A DNA stretch of 64,000 nucleotides. Origin: Meconema thalassinum. Taxonomy: Eukaryota > Arthropoda > Insecta > Orthoptera > Tettigoniidae. Positions 45,301 to 54,664 of the stretch are shown here, piece after piece. The DNA lies in assembly GCA_946902985.2 (NCBI GenBank), contig OX336388.2:124969894-125033893 (forward strand). The letters are read 5' to 3'. The notes under the pieces were generated by a model. The model had not been told where the DNA came from, searched no databases, and saw nothing but the letters and a program-made list of their open reading frames with translations. The position numbers were made by a program, and so were the translations under genes. Each line of letters begins with the position of its first letter. Position 1 is the first letter of the stretch.

Positions 45301-48300
45301 CCGGAATATTGGAGATTCCGTCCCATGGTCGTACCGGTTTCTCTTCAAAATGTAACATGATTGGAATATCGTTGGTGCTCTCATGTCTCGTATTATTTAT
45401 ACAAAATTCCACTAGAGGTACAATCTTTACCCAATTCGCATGATTATCTGCACTATACAAGCGAATGTACTTTGAAAATTCCAGCATCGTTCTTTCAATA
45501 GGATTCGTCTGTGGGCTTCTAACTGATGAAAATAGGTGAACAATATCCAACCTATCCATCGCTCCCTGAAATTCTGCAGAAGTGAATTGCGTTCCATGGT
45601 CTGTTAATAGCCTCTCTGGATTTCCTAACTTAGGAATAATGTTCCTCTCCAGGTGATATAAAACATTCCTCGTTGTTGCTTTCTGCATGGGATTGAGCAT
45701 TACAATTTTGGAGAATACATCCATTGTAACTAACACATACTGGTTTCCTCTGTCTCCTTTAGGTGCAGGTCCAAAAATATCCTGACTAAACAATTCCAAT
45801 GGTTTCGTCGGAATAATCGCTTTAGGTTTCTCCTTCAATAGTCCAGAATTATATTTATTCTTCTGACAAAGTTCACAAGATCTGATTACTATGGTTATGG
45901 ATTCTCTCATATTAATCCAGTAGAATTTTTCTAACATGGTATAGTATGTTTTGTCAGTTCCTCCATGGCCTATACTTTTGTGTACTAACCAAATTAGTGG
46001 CACAATAAGTTCTGGTGGAATAGCAACTCGTACTTTCGTATGTCTGGCATCAATGTATTTACATACAGTTTCTCCCACGAGAATATAGTGTCTAGCTTTC
46101 CTTCTCGTTTCGAAGTATGAGGCGTGCCTCCTTGTCATTCTCCCTGACAAAAATCGATAAATGTTCCTGAATGGTGCATGCTTCTTTTGAAAAAGAGGAA
46201 TTCTTTTCAACTTATCCAGCGTTTCTTGATCTTCAGCATCTGTCTGGATAACATTAACTCTCACATCTCTCTCAGAAATCGGATGTCTGGAAGGAATATC
46301 TGCTAGAAGGTTGTCTTTTCCAGGTACATGAACTATCGTGGCATCAAATTGTTGCAAAAACATGGTCCATCTTGTCATCCTATCGCTTGACAAGTCTGAC
46401 TTCAACATGAATTCTAGTGCTTTATGATCCGTTCTGATTATGATTTTGTGTCCCAGCAATAATTTCTTCCAATTTTGTAGAGCATTTATGACGGCTAAAG
46501 CTTCAAGCTCCGTCGTGAAGTAATTCAGCTCGTGTGTGCGTAACTTCCTACTGCTGAATGAAATATAATGAGGATTTCCATCTTGATCCTTCTGATATAA
46601 GACTGCACTAATACCGACTCGTGAAGCGTCTGTTTCTATGATGAATGTTCTTTCAAAATCTGGGTACTCCAACTTGATGTTATCTCTGAGCATTTCCTTC
46701 GCTTGAATAAAGGCATTCACAGCAGCTGCATCCCATTTCCATCTATTGTTCTTCTTTAGAAGCTCATGTAGAGGTGCCATGATTTCTGAATATCGTGGAC
46801 AATGACTACTGAAAAACTGACAAAGACCCACAAAAGCTCTGATGTCTTTGATTTTCTTGGGTGTTGGAAATTTCAAAATTGCTTCAATCTTGTCTTCTTT
46901 CGGATGGTAACCAAATCTGTCTATAGTATGCCCAAGAAAGTTGATCTTTTCTTGAAAGAAATGACATTTATCCAACTTCACCTTGATGTTTGCACTTCTA
47001 AGGTTATCAAATAGCTTCGTCAAATGCATGAAATGTTGCTCTGGTGTCTCTGAAGATATGATGATATCGTCCACGTAGCAAATAGCAAATTGTTTCACTT
47101 CATCACTCAACTTGTCATCCAAGGCTCTGATAAGTGCTGGACTTGAATTTACCAATCCATATGGTACTCTTTGGTATACATAACAGGTTTGATTGAACAT
47201 GAACCCTGTATAACATTTGCTGTCTTCTGTAAGCTCTATTTGATGAAATGCTGCAGTTAAATCAATCACTGAGAAACAGGTTTTATTCTTGAATCTCCTC
47301 AGTAGTTCTCTAATTTTCGGTGGCCTGTCGAATTCTTTCAGCAGAAGAGTATTTATGCCCCTGGCATCTAAACATAGTCTAAGACTACCATCTGCTTTCT
47401 TCACAACAGTGAGTGGATTTAAATAAGGAGTGGTTTGCTTTCTTATAATTTCTTCCTTTTCCATGCCTTTTATGAGCTCTGTCACTTCAGCTTGATACTT
47501 CTCCGGAATTGGATACAATTTCTTCTGATAAGGTGTGTCGTCAGTTAGCTTAATCTGATATTTATATCCTCTTATAATACCTGGCTTGTTATCAAAAATG
47601 TCTGCATAAGTCGTGACTAATTCTTCCAACTTCTCCCTCTGATCTTCAAAATTCTCAATCTTTCTGCCATAGTGAGGTATTCCTTCTGCTTCTATTTCCA
47701 TAACAATCTTCACAAGATTTTCTTCTGTAGTTTCGTCAAATAAACTACACTCATTCTCATCCTTCGTCTTATCCTCTGATTGATGTAGGCCTTCATTAAA
47801 TCTTATGACTCCATTTCGTAAATCGATTACAGCTCCAGTCTTGGTTATAAAATCAATGCCTAAAATAGCATCAAAATTGATCTGGCTCAAGACTATGAAT
47901 ATCTGCTCATATCTGTGTTTATTTATAGAGAATTCCATTAGTGCTTGGACTTTACATTTCATGGTCTTGTCGTTAAATACGCCCCTGACTTTAATGGTTG
48001 AAACTGGCATTGCTATAAGTGAATTTCCATTCTTCAATCTGTGAAAACAGTTCTCTGATAAAATTGATGCTGTTGCTCCCGTATCTAGTAGTGTTCTCAG
48101 GCATTCTCCTTCTGATATGATTTCTATAATCGGTAACCTTGCTACTCTATCTGTTTTCGTCTCTTCTCTCTCATATAGAAGATCTTCATTCGTGGCTTCA
48201 TACAATTCATTAATTTGGATCTCATGTCTGGTTACGGTGCTGTTTTCTTCTCCTTTCACTTTTTGGAATTTGACGTTTTTTTGTGCCCCTCCTGGGTCTT

Positions 48301-49345
48301 CATTCCTTCTATCTCTGCTTGTTCCAGGTTGAGGTTCTTGATTCCGGTTATGCTGTCCCTGATCTTGGTCTCTCGCATTCCTTTCTCTGAGATTCCTTAG
48401 GTACTCCTGACTTTCTCTTTCCCTGTCATCATAATACCTTCTTACATTGTTATTATTCCTCCAACCTTGTTGCTGTTGTTGCTGTCTTGAATAATTACTC
48501 GTGTTTCTCCAGTTCTGATATCCCCGATATCCATAATTATTCGTAGGGTTATTTCGATTATAATATCCCTCTCTACGATAATCATTGTTCCTGGTGTAAT
48601 AGTTATTCCTCCATCTTTGATTTTCATATGGCCTTCCTTCTCTAGGTCTCTGATAATCTGGTCGAAATCGATTCTGCCCATATATCCTGGATCTCGTTGG
48701 ACCTACTCCATTTTTGTTCTCCTCTGTTTGCTGCATTTGATCGATGTGAATGGTGTGTATTTCTCTCGGTTCCTGGTTTCTACTTCTCTGGTTTTGATTT
48801 CCAGTTGAGTTGGTGGACACATTAGACGTGTGATCCAGTCTTCTCAAAATTTCCGCCATTCCTTCTAGAGTTTTCACGTTTGCCGAAATGAGGTGTCTCC
48901 TAACTTCTGTTGGTAGCTGACATGAAATAGCGTGAACCAAGTCTTCTTCCGCCAAAGGGGGTTGCAAATACTGCAAGCGTGCTAATTGTTTCGTGAAGAA
49001 ACTTGCGTATTTCGTAGGACTGGAATATGCATACTTCTTAGAATAAATTTCCGCTCGTATATCCTGTTGAAGTTCCTTGCTCCAAAATCGTTTTTGCAGA
49101 GCTATAGCGAATTCTTCAAATGTCTGATATGTGTATCTGAAAGCTCTGTGCCATACTAATGCTTCTGAATCTAAGTATTTTTCCACGACTCTCATGTGTC
49201 TTTCACGAGGTATCCTGTTGTCTTCTAAATACGACCTCATGTCTCTCAGGAATTCTACTGCAGTAATATTGCCTACTCCGCTGAATTTGTTCGGTTTCTC
49301 ATCGTTATTCTTTATTACGACGATGTTGGCATTTGATCTATTTTG
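45248..49345 (-). CDS. Gypsy Gag capsid-Pol: protease, RT, RNase H, integrase
   Basis: An open frame of 1365 codons from just after a TAA (49346-49348); the first ATG is at 49240. Numbering from that ATG: capsid-like Gag about 1-140, with its start (PNKFSGVG, EFLRDM) lying before the ATG; an Arg/Asn/Gln-rich stretch 150-315 in place of a zinc knuckle; protease LLDTGATAS at 384-392; RT with LCLDARGIN and YVDD at 722-725; RNase H from IETDASRVG at 868 to TDHKALEF; integrase with an HHCC finger (about 1088-1125) and D1154, D1214, E1249 (DD35E). All catalytic residues are present. The frame shifts near the end before the GPF/Y tail. The capsid starting upstream of any ATG shows that the true protein must begin in the preceding ORF. 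Confidence 0.93.
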   Translation of the reverse strand, partial: QNRSNANIVVIKNNDEKPNKFSGVGNITAVEFLRDMRSYLEDNRIPRERHMRVVEKYLDSEALVWHRAFRYTYQTFEEFAIALQKRFWSKELQQDIRAEIYSKKYAYSSPTKYASFFTKQLARLQYLQPPLAEEDLVHAISCQLPTEVRRHLISANVKTLEGMAEILRRLDHTSNVSTNSTGNQNQRSRNQEPREIHTIHIDQMQQTEENKNGVGPTRSRIYGQNRFRPDYQRPREGRPYENQRWRNNYYTRNNDYRREGYYNRNNPTNNYGYRGYQNWRNTSNYSRQQQQQQGWRNNNNVRRYYDDRERESQEYLRNLRERNARDQDQGQHNRNQEPQPGTSRDRRNEDPGGAQKNVKFQKVKGEENSTVTRHEIQINELYEATNEDLLYEREETKTDRVARLPIIEIISEGECLRTLLDTGATASILSENCFHRLKNGNSLIAMPVSTIKVRGVFNDKTMKCKVQALMEFSINKHRYEQIFIVLSQINFDAILGIDFITKTGAVIDLRNGVIRFNEGLHQSEDKTKDENECSLFDETTEENLVKIVMEIEAEGIPHYGRKIENFEDQREKLEELVTTYADIFDNKPGIIRGYKYQIKLTDDTPYQKKLYPIPEKYQAEVTELIKGMEKEEIIRKQTTPYLNPLTVVKKADGSLRLCLDARGINTLLLKEFDRPPKIRELLRRFKNKTCFSVIDLTAAFHQIELTEDSKCYTGFMFNQTCYVYQRVPYGLVNSSPALIRALDDKLSDEVKQFAICYVDDIIISSETPEQHFMHLTKLFDNLRSANIKVKLDKCHFFQEKINFLGHTIDRFGYHPKEDKIEAILKFPTPKKIKDIRAFVGLCQFFSSHCPRYSEIMAPLHELLKKNNRWKWDAAAVNAFIQAKEMLRDNIKLEYPDFERTFIIETDASRVGISAVLYQKDQDGNPHYISFSSRKLRTHELNYFTTELEALAVINALQNWKKLLLGHKIIIRTDHKALEFMLKSDLSSDRMTRWTMFLQQFDATIVHVPGKDNLLADIPSRHPISERDVRVNVIQTDAEDQETLDKLKRIPLFQKKHAPFRNIYRFLSGRMTRRHASYFETRRKARHYILVGETVCKYIDARHTKVRVAIPPELIVPLIWLVHKSIGHGGTDKTYYTMLEKFYWINMRESITIVIRSCELCQKNKYNSGLLKEKPKAIIPTKPLELFSQDIFGPAPKGDRGNQYVLVTMDVFSKIVMLNPMQKATTRNVLYHLERNIIPKLGNPERLLTDHGTQFTSAEFQGAMDRLDIVHLFSSVRSPQTNPIERTMLEFSKYIRLYSADNHANWVKIVPLVEFCINNTRHESTNDIPIMLHFEEKPVRPWDGISNIPEDNEPPMDRESKKQGSS

Positions 49346-50731
49346 TTAAGGTTCAAAATTTCCTCCAAATTCCCCTATTTCAGTGTGAAATGGCTCTTGA
49401 CTGAAGTTAAAATTGGACTTCGGAATTTGCTGTTGACTACTCTCGCTTTCCTTATCCTCTTCTATCCTGTCTGTCCTAGCCTCTAATCTTCTTATTTCTT
49501 CTTTTAATTTTTCATCTCTTGCTTGAAAAAATCTCGTCAAGTCCTTTCTGATGTCCTCCCTGACTTCGGTTCTTAACGTTGATGAAAATGTAGCATCTCC
49601 TATCATAAGTGACCTTAATTGCTGTTCAATTTCTCTGATATCCTCATCCTGCTTTGATTGAATTTTCGCTAGTTCTATGCTTATCCCATCGACCGTACAT
49701 TTAATTTTGTCAAATTCGTTTGAGTTAGTTAAATCTGTTTTATTAACAATCTCTGTCAGCGTGGCTACGTTATTAATTTGTAATGTATCTATCCGCTTAG
49801 ATAGATCTTCCCGTACCTTGCTAACATTAATATTGGAACATAACTCTATAGCTTTAATGTCATTTGCTAATTTGTGATGTATCTCTGATATGATTTGAGT
49901 TGTGACTGTTACGACCTCCTCCTTCATGTCCGTAACTGCCTTTACAATGGAAGCATTTATATCTACATTTATACCCTCTTCAATCAGTTTACTTTGACCT
50001 TCCAATTTGACCTGCAATTCACCAACAGTGCCATTTAGATTGTCAAGTTGCTCCTTGAGTTTCTTCTGGGCCCCTGAAATGTGTACATGATGAGTGTTAT
50101 TGTCTTCCTTAATTGAGCTCATGCTAGCCTGTAGTTTCTGTTCTAGTTCTTTCACTTTTCCTGCCATGTCCTGTTTGACTTGATTAACTGAAACTTTTAA
50201 TTCTTCCTGTGCTTTACCTGCCCTTTCAAAAATTACCTGAGCTTTTTCCTGATTTTTCCTGACCTCCTCCTGTGTTTTCCTAGCTTCCTCCTGTGCTTTT
50301 CTTATTTCGGCTTGGATCTTTCTATCTTCCAATCTAGCCTGCTCCTGACTTAACCTGTCCTCCTCGCGAGCTTTTTCCTGAGCTAATCTTATCTCTGCTC
50401 TTATCCTATTTGCCTCTTCCAAAGCTAACTTGGCTTCTTCTCTTTCCTTCTCTCTAGCTAGTCTATCTTCTTTTCTGGCCTTCTCTAACGCTAACTTAGC
50501 TTCTTCCTGTGCTAATGTTATACTAGCCGTAGTAAGTGTTTGAGCAACTGCTAACTCTGCTTTGACTTCTGATTTTACAGTAGCTGCTGATTTCTGTATC
50601 TCGGTTTTCAATTGTTTAATGTTGTTATGTGTTAACTGGTGGAGGGCTTCAAGGTCTTTGGTCAATGTACTTTGACCTTCCTTCATGGTTTCAAGCATCG
50701 TTCGAATGAACGTCATATCATTCGTTGACAT
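49346..50731 (-). CDS. Gypsy N-terminal Gag ORF, long coiled coil
   Basis: 461 codons from an ATG, same frame as the downstream capsid-Pol ORF, separated only by TAA. Residues about 60-200 are a Glu/Lys/Arg/Ala-rich coiled coil built of loose repeats (REEAKLALEE, EEARKTQEEVRKNQEK). A second helical part runs to about 430 and ends RLEARTDRIEED. No zinc finger, protease or membrane segment. In Gypsy-like elements the N-terminus of Gag mediates assembly; that role is inferred here. The pair looks like one Gag-Pol frame cut by a stop, either a mutation or a read-through signal. Confidence 0.8.
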   Translation of the reverse strand: MSTNDMTFIRTMLETMKEGQSTLTKDLEALHQLTHNNIKQLKTEIQKSAATVKSEVKAELAVAQTLTTASITLAQEEAKLALEKARKEDRLAREKEREEAKLALEEANRIRAEIRLAQEKAREEDRLSQEQARLEDRKIQAEIRKAQEEARKTQEEVRKNQEKAQVIFERAGKAQEELKVSVNQVKQDMAGKVKELEQKLQASMSSIKEDNNTHHVHISGAQKKLKEQLDNLNGTVGELQVKLEGQSKLIEEGINVDINASIVKAVTDMKEEVVTVTTQIISEIHHKLANDIKAIELCSNINVSKVREDLSKRIDTLQINNVATLTEIVNKTDLTNSNEFDKIKCTVDGISIELAKIQSKQDEDIREIEQQLRSLMIGDATFSSTLRTEVREDIRKDLTRFFQARDEKLKEEIRRLEARTDRIEEDKESESSQQQIPKSNFNFSQEPFHTEIGEFGGNFEP

Positions 50732-51232
50732 CTTTCTTCTTTTCTTGAGAATAAGGGAAGTATCGACTACAAAAATTACCAGTGAATATCCAGATTGACC
50801 AACGCATATTTTTATACCAGTAATGGAATATATAGAACATCTTAATCCTACTTACATCTATTTCAATCGCGAGTTGTCTCGTATACTTGTTGTCCCATTT
50901 TTCCGAACTGACATCGCTTCATTTTATCATCTCACTTAACCTATGTTTAACAACATGAATTTACTTTTAAATTTACTATTACATGACCAATGTCGTTAGC
51001 TGGTTTACAAATTATGCCTCACAACTATAGTGTACTCCACTAATCTTCTGATGTTGTGTTCATCTCAACAATCATTAAATTTGGGATCGGCATTTTTCTT
51101 TTCAAAACTAATATGGCCTCACTCTCGAGTACTTCCAAACTTCTTCTCTCAAGTGCTCTTTCGAATGCATTTCGAATGCTTTTCGAACGCCCCACGGATG
51201 GGTATGCCATTTAAATCATATATCTATCTATA
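50732..51232 (-). other. Gypsy 5' leader
   Basis: 501 bp between the 5' LTR and the first ATG. Directly after the LTR (minus strand) the sequence is tatagatagatatatgattt. It lacks the usual TGG of a tRNA primer-binding site in the first bases. A TGGGGCG lies about 43 nt in. I cannot assign the primer. Confidence 0.5.
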
Positions 51233-52890
51233 TGCGCCCGAAGAAACCCATCAGTACTTATATCCAATGCCCGAAAAAGGATTGCAGACATGTAAGTTAC
51301 CCAGCTCACAAGCTTATCATGCCTACTAAGTAAAATTGGGAATTCCAGGAACATACAGGATAGATATTATTCGTAAAGAAAATAGTACTACTAGACAAGG
51401 TACAAATTTCTACTATTATTTACATTTAGAACAATCGAGAAAACTCCAATCTCGAGGGGTGATAAGGTCTAATCTATAGTGAGCGCCTGTATCTATACCT
51501 CGTAGTACTATTTTCGACGATGACGACAATGAAAACGGAATCAGTTTAGATAAAATTTGACTAAGTTGCTAAAAAGCACTAGCCGTTTATTAAGCTAATA
51601 AAACATGTATAACAACTGACTTCCTCCCTTAATATTGTGTCTCCCTGACACTTCAACAAAATAACTGCAAAGATAAATTTGCACGTGGCATTACTATCGT
51701 AAGAAAATGTGAAACGGCGTGACATTAAGTATTGCCCTATTTTATACAGGTCCGCTTCAACTATGAACCGTAGTTCCATATCTAATCAAATTATTCATGA
51801 ACTATGTGCATATATACATCTTTTTATGAAATTCAAATTTTACACTCCATAACGTCGAAGATTAAATTTTCTTCCTCCAATAAGTCTTTCATCTACTCCA
51901 TTTCTCTTAAACATCCAATTCAAATTCAAAACAACTACCGCAACTATCGTGTTGAAAGTAATAAATACTCGTCATAATCAATTGAACATAAGTGACAAAC
52001 ATTTAAGCTAAGCACTGTTCCTTTTTACCTTTATCTATATATCATGAAATTCTGAAATAAGTGCTGAAATTCTTTACTGAGTTAACAATCTTCTGATAAA
52101 CGTGAATACTGTAAGTGCACGGCATTAACCTTCGTTTCCACACTTCTCCTCCATAATTATACAACAATTACTTTCTCTCTTAAACACCCTGTACAGAATC
52201 TTCCTTTACTATACTCTCATAACTTCACAATTATTGCATTCAATACTAGAAAAACTTAGAGACTCCCCTGCGTCCCTTCGTAAACTTACGTAACTCCTTT
52301 ACGTTCATTTCTCCTTAATCTGCACGGTAATTCAACTATAAACTTCTACTTCAATACATATACTTCCTTTACTTAACATTTCTCCTCTATAATTGATACA
52401 ACATCGCCTCGTGCTCGTAATTTCATTTCTGTAATAAATCTCTGTACTTTCACCTTTCTAATCACCCTGTGATTTAACTTCGTTAACTTTCCTCTTCACG
52501 TGTTTAAATTCAGCTTTACATTTTATTACAACTTTTCAAGAAATATCAGTAAATATTCATATTCTTAACAAGAGATATAAGTTTGACTTCATTCCATTAA
52601 TATTTGTTTAACAAATTCATTTATGTTTTTTAACGCTCTAAATTTCATTAGACATATGTGCTTAAGCTTTTCGTAATACTTTCGTTCATAATAAATTTCT
52701 GACACTCGAATCAACATCATGAGTTGTCGAAATATTCTTTACACTTCGTGACTTTACTTCTTAAGTATACTGTACTTAAATTTGTTCCAATAAATTTCAT
52801 TTTACTTTAATTACAATCTTACTCCTTCTTTACTTCGTTCAACGTTCTATTCCTTTTAAATAGTTCACTCTATATTCCATTTTAATGCTC

Positions 52891-53064
52891 TAAATTCCTT
52901 TAATACAATTTCTTCCAATAATTTGCTTTCCTCTAAACAATTCCTTTATATTCCTTTTTTAACGCTTTAAATTCCTTTAATACAATTCCTTCCAATAATT
53001 TGCTTTCCTCTAAACAATTCATTTGTATTCCTTTTTTAACGCTCTGAATTCCTTTAATACAATT
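52891..53064. repeat. 77-bp tandem repeat, 5' LTR copy
   Basis: Same array as 43112-43285, offset by 9779 bp. Confidence 0.8.
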
Positions 53065-53679
53065 GGTTCTAAGTTACTCTGCACAATTCCTTTATATTCC
53101 TCTCAATTCCTTTATACTCCATCGCTGCGATAAAACAGATTTAATTAAATTAAATCTAACGCAAGTGTGAAAATATTTACACGATTTTACTTTACTATAA
53201 CCTTAGTGTTAATAGCATCATCATCATGCCAAAATGTCGTCCAAGTGACTGAAATTTTCCAAGAAATACGGCAAATAACTCCGTAGAAAAATATGAAAAA
53301 TCACAATAACAAGATCTACACAAATTTAATTACTTTGACTAAATTATACGTTTTAAATAATGCAGTTAAGAAAAATGCTGTTGAAAAATATGCGGTTGAA
53401 AATATGCGGTTGGTCAATTGGATAATCACACAACTAAACTACAATTCTACATTATAAAAGACAATTTTCTCACTACCTTGTGTTGACTTCTGTACTGCTG
53501 AAAATACTTGCATCGCTCCTTCCAAACCAAACTTGTCGTGTTCATAGCAACGTCCACAGCTATGAAGACCGGTTTGTGACAGCACCAGCTGGGCTCGCGG
53601 TGAATGACCTCGCTGTGTACAGCTCTGCCAACTCCCCGTCTCTCCTCCGCTCCAAGTAGGCCGGCTTCGATTCTCCATC

Positions 53680-53763
53680 TCTTCAGAATAGACATCATGG
53701 TTTCTTCAGAATAGACATCGGTTTTCTTCAGAATAGACATCGGTTTTCTTCAGAATAGACATC
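53680..53763. repeat. Minisatellite, 5' LTR copy
   Basis: Four tcttcagaatagacatc units as at 43901-43984, with one base difference. Confidence 0.8.
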
Positions 53764-54494
53764 ACGGTGTAATACTGTCGTTTATGCAAGCGTTTTCGTA
53801 TCTCAAGATGTGTTAAAACTCTCGTAGAAAAGTATGAGTTTTGCTCGGTGATGTTGCGCTTTGCGTAGATATTTGTAGCGTCTTTCATGCTAGTGAATCT
53901 GGAATTCAACTGACATCCTTGTAGTCTTCAACTTCCCCATGCTTAACTTAGCACATGTTAATATTCATATTCTTGATAATATACTTGAGACCTCCCCGTT
54001 GCTGCCTTATAACTTGCATTTTCAATACAATGTTCAAATAAGCTTTTACACGTAGAAATATTGAGTAGCTTCTTGTCGAAAATGTTTCTAGCTATATGGA
54101 TAACTTTGCATAAGCACTGCAATATATAGTTGTAGCTTGCCTTCAAGTTACTGAAATTACACTCTCCCTTACTTCCAACCTTTATGAACCGTAGCACTAT
54201 TATAAAGATACTCGTTTATGCTCGAGGTCTTCTCTCGTTCAAATCTCAATTGGAAAGAACTCTCTCGTCCTGCTCTCCGCATTCCTCAAGTTCTCGTCTC
54301 TATTTCTCTCCTCCCGTGGTGTGACGTAACTCCTACCACCTCTCCTGACTTCCGTCCGCAGTTCGACCTTCGCCTCTTCCCCTCTCTCATGACGTAACTC
54401 TCGCTTCAAGTGGCCTGATCTTTCTCGTAAAGTGAACCTCCCACTTTCGTATAATGGAATATATGTCCATCTTTAAATCATTCCTACTTCCTTG

Positions 54495-54504
54495 CCTTTT
54501 ATAA
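54495..54504 (-). promoter_or_regulatory. TATA-like box in 5' LTR
   Basis: TTATAAAAGG on the minus strand. It is conserved in the other LTR (44716-44725). The transcription start itself is not determined. Confidence 0.4.
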
Positions 54505-54664
54505 ATGCATAAGATCTATAGTATTTCACTCATTTCCATACAGTTTTTCCCATATTACTCAAATTTTTAATAAATAAATTTTGTATCCACTCATTTATTT
54601 TCTGGGGTCTTGGTTCATCTCCCGATCAGTTCTTGAGTAATGACCTTCAATAAATTCTGGCGCA

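Larger units (their letters stand above)
41456..54664 (-). mobile_element. Ty3/Gypsy LTR retrotransposon with 3.4-kb LTRs
   Basis: A 13.2-kb element transcribed on the minus strand. LTRs at 41456-44886 and 51233-54664 start TGCGCC and end GGCGCA. The 4-bp duplication gtac lies at 41452-41455 and 54665-54668. A short polypurine run (GGGGAAA on the element strand, about 44887-44893) abuts the 3' LTR. Pol order is protease, RT, RNase H, integrase, hence Ty3/Gypsy. No env-like ORF lies after integrase. LTR identity is about 99.5 % by eye, so the insertion is recent. Confidence 0.93.
51233..54664 (-). repeat. 5' LTR of the Gypsy element
   Basis: 3432 bp, TGCGCC...GGCGCA. The TATA-like box is at 54495-54504, about 160 bp inside the LTR on the transcribed strand. 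Two copies of tgacgtaactc (54322-54332 and 54390-54400), CRE/bZIP-like, lie just downstream of it. Tandem arrays at 52891-53064 and 53680-53763 match the other LTR. Confidence 0.93.

Noticed and set aside
45091..49349. Plus-strand ORFs opposite the Gypsy Gag-Pol
   Set aside because: Shadows of a long, clearly homologous minus-strand frame.
51579..54197. Small ORFs in the LTR that recur exactly in the other LTR (for example 41802-42002 and 51579-51779)
   Set aside because: Conservation is explained by the LTRs being near-identical copies, not by selection. No domain recognised.
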